From positions 29,558,804 through 29,622,803 of the forward strand of contig JBBCBC010000001.1 of the NCBI GenBank assembly GCA_037126765.1: a stretch of DNA of 64,000 bases, given 5' to 3'. The position numbers and the translations under genes are program-made. Source of the DNA: Stenogyne calaminthoides (taxonomy: Eukaryota; Streptophyta; Magnoliopsida; Lamiales; Lamiaceae). Position 1 is the first letter of the stretch. The number at the start of each line of letters is the position of its first letter. Shown here one piece after another: positions 55,764 through 64,000 of this stretch. Below the pieces are notes generated by a model. It made no database searches. It saw only the letters and a program-made list of their open reading frames with translations, and was not told the DNA's origin.

Positions 55764-58700
55764 TCAGTCTTCTTCTACTTCATCCTCTGGCACTTCCAGG
55801 TTGAACATCCCATAGTATCTCTTTTTCAATTCATCTCTTGCTTTGATGATGTCAGGGTTGTTTCCTGTTAGGCCTAGCTGGATGGCATACTGAGCTATCT
55901 CCTGAGAAATGCCTATTTCATTCACATAGCCATTCTCAAATCTTGGAGCTGGGTAAGTGTATGGACAAGGGGCTACTATCTGAGTATTTCCTTCATCTGC
56001 CAAGTTTATCCAACTTTGCAGGTACTTAGGATAGAATGTTAGTAAGTACTCAATGAAGGCTTCATTCTTATATGAGCTTGTCCCCCTCCATTCTCTCAGA
56101 ATCTCATAATACAACCAGAAGGTTCTCTTGATCTCCTCCCACGCATCATTGAATTGAATAGGCATCCATTTGTCAATGTGCTGCCATTTCTGAGCTTTCT
56201 CTGTACCCCTCTTTTTGCTCAAAAACTTCTTAAAACCACTTCTTCTTTACTGTTCTTCTTCTTTCTTTTTCCTGATCACAGGAACACCTGATACAGAAGC
56301 AGCAGTCTTCTTCTCTTTTTTCAATTAGAAGGGTTTTCAGAGCTTTCTTGGTATTGAAAACTTCTTTTTCAGCTTCTTCCTCAGATTCTTCAAAATCTAT
56401 TATCAAATTCCTCTGAGTAGACTTAGAAGCTTTAGCTCTTTTCTTCTTTTCTTGTTCTACAAATGCCACAGCCTTTCTCTTTCCAGGTCTGACTTGTTCT
56501 TCACCGGCTTGGCTTGTCTCAATCATCCTTCTACCACTCAGTTTCTCAGAAATTACTTCATAAATAGTTTGCTCAGAAGTTTGAGTGTAGATTGGTTTCT
56601 CAGCTTCTTTGAACTTGAGCTTTTCAGTGGCTTCAACTTCTTTTAAGGCATCAACAATTATCTTTTCTTTAGCTTCTTTCTGAGCCTTCCTCTTCAAGGT
56701 TTGTGCCAACAACTCACTTAGTTTGCCACCAGTCCTCTCCCCCTTTTTGGCACCATACCTTGGAAGAAGTTGAGAAAGTGCAGTATCCATATGATATTGC
56801 TCTTTGCTTATACTTCGAACTTCCCCTGCCAACTGATCGTGCTCATCCTCTAGCCTTCTCATGTGATTTTTAGCCATTGAGAATTCTTCAGAAAGAGGTG
56901 TATACTGATTTGAGAAGACATTATGCATCATCTCTGTCATCTTGGTCATGAGCATAGAGCCCATTTCCTCAACAGCTGTCTTGATCATTAGATCATTCTT
57001 CTCAACTAGCTTTGCTTCTAGATAGGCTATTCTTTCCTGATACATCTGCTTCATCTCGGCATTGAGCTCAGTTTTGACTACATCAATCTTGCCTTCCAAA
57101 GTAGTCATTTTATCTGCAAGAGATGTTTGTAGTTGCAGCATGTCTGAAGATGAACTCAGATTTTCTAGCTTTTGAGATTGGCTGGCCAAGGTTTCTTCAA
57201 TTTGAGTCACTTTCTCCACCATTGGAACCACCTTCTCCAATTTATCCAAGATAGGACTGAGATCAATCTCTGGAGTGTGTACAACTTTTTCCACCTGAGC
57301 TGGGTGCTCCACCTGAGCCTCAGTCTGCATATCAGACATAACAGATTTAAAGATAGGAACTTCAGTAGCTTTGGCATAATGTTTAATAGTGCCAAAAGAT
57401 ACCTGAAGAGTGCTAACTTCAGTCTGAGGATGTGAGATATCAGTCTGTCCAGCATCAGTTTCCTTCTCCATCTGAGATTGCTTTTCAGCATCATCTTGTT
57501 TATCACCCTCTCTATCTTGATCCTCATCTCCTTCTGGATTTTTAGAACTGGAGGCATCAATATCAGCTTTCTTTCTCTCAGCCACCTTCCTCTTGACTAG
57601 CTCATCAAAATCAGCAATTTTCATTCTGAGCTTTGTCTTCCTAAATCCAGAGAACTCTGTCAGAACAGCAGTCTCAGCATTCCACCAATCCTCTCCTCTG
57701 AAGGAGGCTATATTCAGCATCTCTGGAAGAGTCTGATTCAGCATATAGACTGTGGTTCTGAGTCGGAAGAAGAGATCCTGGAGGTCAGGATATGCGCTCA
57801 GCTCAGGGTATCTGTCCAGGATGAACCGTTCCCCCTTGCTGCGCCATTCAGTTTCTTCTGCCTCTCCCTTCTTTAACTTTGGGCTCTCAGGGTCATTAGG
57901 ATCAGATTGCAAGAGTTCTGGTGCTGAGGGATCGAGAAATGGTTCACTCAGGAGCGCATCCAAATTCAGCAGTTCCTGAGGTTCAGTCTGATCTGAGGTC
58001 TGAACAGGTATCTCTTCAGTAGGAAACTAAGGTCCCTTGAAGATTTTCTGAGAAATTTTATCTGAGCTCAGAGAAGTTCCGAGTACCTCAGAGAAAACTT
58101 GTTCCTCAGTTTCTTGATCTTGCGCAATTATCACAACCTGAGCCAGAACCTGCAGTGGAGATTTCAGCCCTTGCTGGCCTTCAGGTTGGATATCCTCAGT
58201 GTCACTGACCTCCTCCTCAGTAATGGATTGAATCTTTCTGCGCTTAGGAGCCAGTGATTTCTTCTTCAGATTTTCTCCTTTCTCTCTTTTCACTTGCATC
58301 AGGGCTTTCCCCCTGGCTTGTTGGGCTTCAACAACTCCTTCTTCAGCGGTCTCCTCCTGAGACTTAGAACTTTTCTCTTTCTTTCCTTTCAAAGTCTTCT
58401 TTGTTGTTGGTGGTTTGAATAGGATTTTTGACTTTGGAAAGGATGAGGAATTGGCGAAGATGTCCTCCTCTTCTCTGCACATTTCTAAGTTGAATGCAAT
58501 CTTTGTTGCATGTAGGATCTTTCCTTTGACAACAACAGACCTATTCACCTTTTGTACTTGTTTTGCTTGATCACTCACCACCTTGATTAAATAGTGTAAC
58601 CAGTTGAATGCCGTGGTGGGTGAATCTTCAATTTCCGCCATTAGCCTTAACTTAGGCGTGCTTATCTGTTCAAAGCTTCCATACCTACTCATGATGCATT

Positions 58701-59181
58701 TACTTACAATGTCCAGCAATACTCGATATTTAGGCTTCAAATGCCTTTTATTCAGAGTAGCTTCAAACTTTACTGGATGCTCTGCAATTTTATCCAGATA
58801 TTCTTGCTCCCTACCCATCATATATACCGTAGGGTCTTCACCTCTATCGCTTAGTTCATATATGGCATTAAGATTCTTAGGAATAATATATAATTCCCTA
58901 ACAAAATCCACATATTTTGAACTATGATCTAAATGCGATACAGTAATCTGCGATTCTATACAATCCTCCTCATCTAACTTCAAATTAGAGATGAACTCAA
59001 TTAGCTCTTTTACATATTTGGCCTCTGGTTGATTCGCAACCAGGCAAGTAAGCTTTGCCAACCGAATCATATGCAACGCTTCCTCTTCATGAGTTGCATT
59101 TGATGAGCTTTCGAGAGAGACGACATATTCGTACCAAGGTTTATTAGAAATGGCGAGTTTGTCGTAAATAGAAAGCGTCAT
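55764..59181 (-). pseudogene. Copia-B third gene (post-pol ORF), three blocks
   Basis: It starts at 59181 (MTLSIYDKLAISNKPWYEYV). The first 384 codons end at a TAG (58027-58029), but the next 577-codon block (57963-56230) is in the same frame, so one stop divides them. A frameshift near 56320 and a TAA near 56247 separate the last block (55764-56222). In total it is about 1,140 codons, like copia-A. The N-terminal part (PKYRVLLDIVSKCIMSRYG ... VVVKGKILHATKIAFNLE) matches copia-A. Lys-rich segments, a DRYPEL motif, long coiled coils (about 57220-56830) and a C-terminal domain ending VPEDEVEED follow. It resembles plant-transposon-associated ORFs of unknown role. There is no membrane segment, so the label envelope is not supported. 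Confidence 0.7.
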
Positions 59182-59824
59182 TTTTGGAGAATTTCTGGTA
59201 AAGGGTTTAGAGATAGTATGAAAAAATTTATGGGCAATCGAGAGTTTTTGAAGCAGAGTGTTTGAAGATGAAGGCTATTTGGAATCGGGCTTTGAATGAA
59301 ATTCTTCAATAGATATAGGATTTTGATTTATTGAAAATCGCATAGATGAAGAAATCGACGGTCGAGATTAAACACCGACTAAATCGGATATATGAAAGGA
59401 CGATTTCACAAATACAAAGCCGCCAATTTATCCCTATTGGTGATTAATGAACAGTGCATTTAATTACTATTTCTGCAGACCATTGACTTTCCTCGTGGAT
59501 TTCAAAGGTCCCGCCCAAAAATTCCTTCAGGTGTTTTATTATTTATTGCCAATGATTACTGAGATTCAGTTAGACAATAAATGTGTTGCATGAGTCAATA
59601 TCCTTCGACTAATTTTCTCCATCAATCTTACTGAGTTTTAACCTTGATACAAATGTCAGTATAATATTGAGTACTGATCTCGATAAAAGGTCAGTATAAT
59701 ACTGAGTACTGATTTTCAGGATATCTGAGTTTCCCAAGACTCAGTGTTCAGTACTTTCAATTTTATCCTGAGTTTTTCAGTAAAAACCTTAGAAAACTTC
59801 ATGCATCTGAAAACCTTGAATTTT
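59182..59824. other. Spacer between copia-B pol and third gene
   Basis: On the minus strand the last ~200 bp before the ATG at 59181 look like a leader (CCGATTCCAAATAGCCTTCA ... CACTCTGCTTCAAAAACTC) downstream of an AT-rich promoter-like stretch. No antisense ORF like that of copia-A is present. Confidence 0.4.
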
Positions 59825-62800
59825 TCAGATTTCACCTGGATCCAACATACCTAATTCAACTGATAGTTCCTGAAATCTTGATTCAGCCAAAGGTTTAGTC
59901 AAGATATAAGCTCTCTGTTTATCAATATGAATTATCTCCATTCTGATGTCTTTCTTCTCAACATGATCTCTGATGAAGTGATGTCTGATATCAACATGCT
60001 TACATCTGGTGTGCAATACTGGATTTTGTGTAATAGCAATTGCACTATTATTATCACAAAATATAGGTACTTCATTGGCTATAATCTTATAATCCCTTAT
60101 GCGAGGCAAAGAATCAGGCACAACTTGACTTCCTGCGACCATGTATTAAATTTGATGAGTATCTTGGTTGCTCTATCGAGGTTTGTTTCTTTTGAAAACC
60201 ATGATATCGGTTTACTTCCAAGAAATTGACAAGTTCTCGTGGTAGACTTCTGTCAATTCCACATCCTCCATAATCGAGATCCGAATAACCGGTTAATTCA
60301 AGGTTATCATCGATTTGGATACCATAATCCTCTATTCACAGTGCCTTTAAGATATTTCAGAATCTTTTTGGCAGCCTCCATGTGACTAGCCTTAGGATTA
60401 GCTTGGTATCTTGCACATATTCCAACAGCAAATGTTATGTCAGGCCTACTTGCTGTGAGATATAGCAGTGATCCAATGATCCCTCTATAATCAGTGTGAT
60501 TTACTGATTTGCCTTTAGGATCAGAATCCATCTTGTAGTTAGTATTTATAGGAATTCTAACTGCATTGCAATTCTGTACACCATACTTTGCAATCATATC
60601 TTTGGTGTATTTTGCTTGATTGATGAAAATTCCTTCCTTAGTTTGTTTCACCTGAAGTCCAAGAAAGAAATTCATCTCCCCCATCATTGACATCTCAAAC
60701 TTTCCTTTCGTCGGGGTAGAAAACTTTTCACACAGCTGATGATTTGGAGATCCAAATATGATGTCATCTACATAAATTTGAACAAGTAAGATGTCTTTCC
60801 CATCTTCTATCCTGAATAGAGTTCTATCAACAGTTCCTTTGACAAAACCATGGTTAGCAAGAAACTGAGAAAGGGTATCATACCATGCTCGGGGTGCTTG
60901 CTTTAGACCATACAACGCTTTCCTGAGCCTGTAAACTTGGTCATTCTATCTGAAACCAGGAGGTTGTTCTACATAAACCTCTTCCTTAAGCACACCATTC
61001 AGAAATGCACTTTTCACATCCATCTGATAGACCGTGAATTTCATGTGGGCAAGATATGCAAGAAACAATCGATGGCTTCTAGTCTTGCAACAAAAGTCTG
61101 AGAGGTTTCATCATAATCCAAGCCTTCTTCTTGGGAATAACCTTGTGCAACTAGCCTTGCCTTGTTTCTCACAATGTTGTTGTTTTCATCTCTCTTATTC
61201 TTGAATACCCACTTAGTTCCAATCACATAGTGCCTCTTAGGTCTATCCACTAGCTCCCATACTTCATTCCTTGAGAACGATTCAAATTTCTTCTTGCATA
61301 GCAAATAATCCAAAAAATCTTGAATCTTCAATCTCGAGGGTTCTTTTTCAATCTCAAAAGCAGGTTCTCCATGGAACCTTCTTGTTTTGACACTTTTTAG
61401 GATGACTTTTTAGGATATCCAACCATTTTCTCCTGGATGTTCCCCCTTCAGTAGTATCCTCAACATCAGAAATGTTAGGTTCAGGTAGTTCATTAAATTC
61501 AGGGAACAACTTTAAAAGGAGAAAGATAATCATCTTCCTCAGGGGAAATTCCATTCAGAACATTGTTAGAGGCATTTGTTCCCCCTTGGTTGATAGATTC
61601 AGAGTTTACCTCAGCTGTGACCACATCTTCATCGGCATTACATACCTGAGTCTGAACTGTTGTATGTTCAGATTGGTTAGCTTCAGTGTGTTGGCTTTCC
61701 TTCAGTGGAGAATTTCCATCCTGAGTCTCACCATCCTGAGTTTTTCCATCCTGAATTTCTTTGTCTGAGTCTGATTCACTCCATTCATAGAAAGTGACTG
61801 ACTTCTTCTTTTCAGGTTCAGATGATGTCTTATCATTCTTTTTCAGGCTAAGTCTGGTGATTCTCTTGATCAGTTCTCCTGAGTCATGTTCCTGTTTCTT
61901 CTTAACACAAGTAGATTCATCAAAAACAACATGAGGTGTTTCTTCCACAATAAGAGTCCTACAGTTGTAAACTCTGAAGACTTTACTGACTTCAGAATAT
62001 CCTAAGAATATCCCTTCATCAGCTTGCTATCAAAAGTTTTCAACTGATCTTTACCATTATTGTGTATGAAACACTTGCAACCAAACACACGAAAGAAAGA
62101 AACAAGAGGCTTCCTTTCATTCCACAGCTCATATGGAGTTTTTCCTTGGTTCTTGGTCAGCATGGATCTGTTCTGAGAGTAGCATGCAGTGTTGATAGCT
62201 TCAGCCCAAAATCTCTTAGGAATATCAGCTTCAGCAATCATTGTCCTTGCAGCTTCTTTCAGAGTCCTATTTCTTCTTTCAGCTTCTTTCATGAGCTATT
62301 CCATTTGCTGGACAATAATCAGATATGATATGATTGATAAACTCAGTTCCTTTATCTGATCTGATTTTGACCACACTCAGATTCTTTTCAGTACTTAGTC
62401 TTTTCAGTAGTTCAGGCAGTTTTGTCTGAGTCTCTTTCTTACTTAGTAAGAATATGACCCATGTGTATCTAGAGTAGTCATCAACTACCACAAGTGTATA
62501 TTTTCTGTCATTAGTGCTCACGGGTGTTATTGGACCAAAGAGATCCATATGTAACAGTTGTAGTATTCTATCAGTAGAAACATCTACTTTGCTTTTGAAA
62601 GATACTCTGATTTGTTTTCCTTTCTGACAAGCATCACATACATGATCTTTACTGAATACTTCATTGGGTAACCCCCTCAAAAGTGCTAATCTTGCAAATT
62701 TGTTCAGGTTTTTGAAGTTTAAGTGATTCATTCTTTTGTGCCACAACCAACTGGTATCAGTGGAACTTTTTGCAACCAAACATGTATCTTTAGGAGTTGA

Positions 62801-63313
62801 ACTCCAATCAGCAAGATACACATTTCCTTTTCTAGTACCAGTCAGGAAAATTTTCTGTGAAATATTGTCTTTCACATAACATAAGTTCTTTGAGAACTCA
62901 ACACTGAATCCTTTGTCACGGAATTGACTGATAGAAAGCAAGTTATGCTTTAGACCAGACACATATGAAACACCATGGATATGAATAGAGTCAACTTCAA
63001 GAGTTCCATATCCTTCAGTTTGTCCTTTGGAATTGTCTCCAAATGTGATTTGAGGGCCTTTTTGCTCAACATAGTCAGTGAATAGTTTCTTATATCCTGT
63101 CATATGTCTTGAACATTCACTATCCAGATACCATACAGCAGGAGTCAACTTATTTCCACTCATCAGTGCTATGTTGTTTTCATTCAGCTCAGTGCCCTTT
63201 TCCTTCACCTCCTCCACAGCCATAAGACAGATATCATCATTGTCACTATCTGAGAAAATCTCATCTGAGGAACTGGAACCTTCTTCAGAATGTTCTTCTT
63301 CCCAAAGAATCAT
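59825..63313 (-). pseudogene. pol: Copia-B pol, frameshifted, protease site altered
   Basis: From right to left: protease near 63120-63090, where the usual D-S-G reads D-S-E (YLDSECSRHMTG); GAG-pre-integrase and HHCC (62760-62630, HKRMNHLNF ... CDACQKGK); integrase (62560-62000, HMDLFGP, SDKGTEF, AERRNRTLKEAARTM, with a shift near 62290). A linker rich in acidic and Ser residues follows. Reverse transcriptase (61260-60310) has WVFKNKRDE, SLYG-type MYGLKQAPRAWYD and catalytic YVDD within VQIYVDDIIFGSP. RNase H (60290-59850) contains CKHVDIRHHFIRDHVEKK. Frameshifts occur near 62290, 61350, 61080 and 60150-60300. The last group coincides with altered CAG/CTG sites. The long ORFs (344 and 202 codons) show that decay is recent or partly apparent. 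Confidence 0.88.
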
Positions 63314-63369
63314 AGCTTTTTCTTGAGGAGAACTTCTTGTCTCTCTTGGCTTGTCTTTCCTTTCTTTCT

Positions 63370-64000
63370 TTAGCTTTTCATTTCGGGGCGGTCATATTGA
63401 AAGTGACCTTTCTTCTGACAGTTGTAACATCTGTTGGTATCATCATCCTGATCACTTTCCTCCTTGGTCTTGGAGTCCTTCTTTTTGGAAGAGGATCCTT
63501 CAGCTTTGTGGTCCTTTCTTTTCTCAGTGTATCTGTCCTCAGCTTCTGAGTCTCTCTTGTACCTGTGATTCCTGTAATATTTCTTATATTTCCCATGCTC
63601 TGCTATTGAGTCTTTCAAACCTCCTTGCCATCAAGATTAGCTTATCCTCCCGCTCATCCCGATTTTTGGCAAGTGAGTTCTCGAACTCTCTAAACTTCTG
63701 AGATTTCTCTTTGGCTTTGAAAGCCACATTCTTGCTAGATGAAGAATCATCTTTTTTTGTCGATTTCTTAGTTTTCTTGTCAATCACAAACTCATAAGCT
63801 TCGGTTAGAGAGAAAATTTGTTGATATGGCATGGAATCAATATTTTGGTGTTTTCAATCACCACAAAGATGTATATCCCATTTCTTAGATAATCCTCTAA
63901 GAATTTTTGATTGTCACTTCTCTCTGTGGGTATCTTTTTCCCAAGAGCACTCAGATCATTCATGATCTTTAGTGAATCGACCTCAAGTTTGTCAATGGAT
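63370..64000 (-). pseudogene. gag: Copia-B gag, C-terminal part, runs off the window
   Basis: Two overlapping frames (63832-63584 and 63618-63370) cover the basic linker (KTKKSTKKDDSSSSKNVAFK ... YKKYYRNHRYKRDSEAEDRY) and the zinc knuckle. The knuckle reads CYNCQKKGHFQYDR, with arginine in place of the last cysteine. A one-base shift near 63600 separates the frames. The capsid domain lies further right; its coding sequence is only partly visible at 63833-64000. Confidence 0.75.

Larger units (their letters stand above)
53481..64000 (-). mobile_element. Copia-B: Sirevirus-like Ty1/copia retrotransposon (5' part beyond the window)
   Basis: Oriented to the left. Its 3' LTR (53481-55510) interrupts the minisatellite after GTATA, the expected target duplication. 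The polypurine-tract complement is at 55511-55526. The third gene lies at 55764-59181, pol at 59825-63313 and gag from 63370 to the window end. Gene order and protein similarity match copia-A, but the LTRs do not, so the two belong to different families of one lineage. The 5' LTR is not in the window. Confidence 0.9.

Overview
This window is repeat-dense plant nuclear DNA, most likely from a eudicot. It holds plant lineages of hAT, PIF/Harbinger, mariner and CACTA DNA transposons, a Ty3/gypsy remnant and several Ty1/copia-type LTR elements primed from initiator Met-tRNA. Introns are spliceosomal, the background is AT-rich, and no ordinary host gene is convincing. The species cannot be named from the sequence alone.

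Layout: 1-3060 is an AT-rich graveyard. It contains foldback elements, a 729-bp hAT-type MITE with an exact 8-bp target duplication, and the 3' end of a gypsy polyprotein broken by a second foldback. 3530-4420 is a piece of a CACTA element. 4532-9094 is a PIF/Harbinger element with both of its genes (a Myb/SANT-like protein and a DDE transposase), flanked by TAA. 9366-14266 is a mariner-like element with TA target sites, a decayed DD39D transposase and a 61-bp minisatellite.

From 14586 a second CACTA element begins and apparently runs to at least 53480, because it is inflated by nested LTR insertions. Its Gly-rich, Transposase_24-like gene is scattered over 30209-50259. The insertions are: copia-A (15202-29665, + strand, TSD tatta); a tandem of three LTRs with two ~250-bp internal parts (30785-35531, TSD cataa); a minimal two-LTR element with a 140-bp internal part (35896-39203, TSD atatt); and a solo LTR (39514-49628, TSD taatc) that was itself hit by an oppositely oriented copy of its own family, copia-X (39741 to ~48600, - strand). 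The last event leaves a ~2.75-kb palindrome with a scrambled centre. After the CACTA gene comes a 3.1-kb minisatellite, into which copia-B (53481 past the window end, - strand) is inserted.

Copia-A and copia-B look Sirevirus-like. Each has a large gag, pol, and then a third ~1,100-codon gene with a promoter-like leader. Copia-A also carries a compact antisense transcription unit between pol and that third gene. All element genes carry stops or frameshifts. The most striking unexplained signal is that repeat copies differ mainly at CAG/CTG sites, in blocks, across unrelated families. This fits either methylation-linked base-calling error or real CHG-targeted change, and it should be settled before any gene here is called dead.
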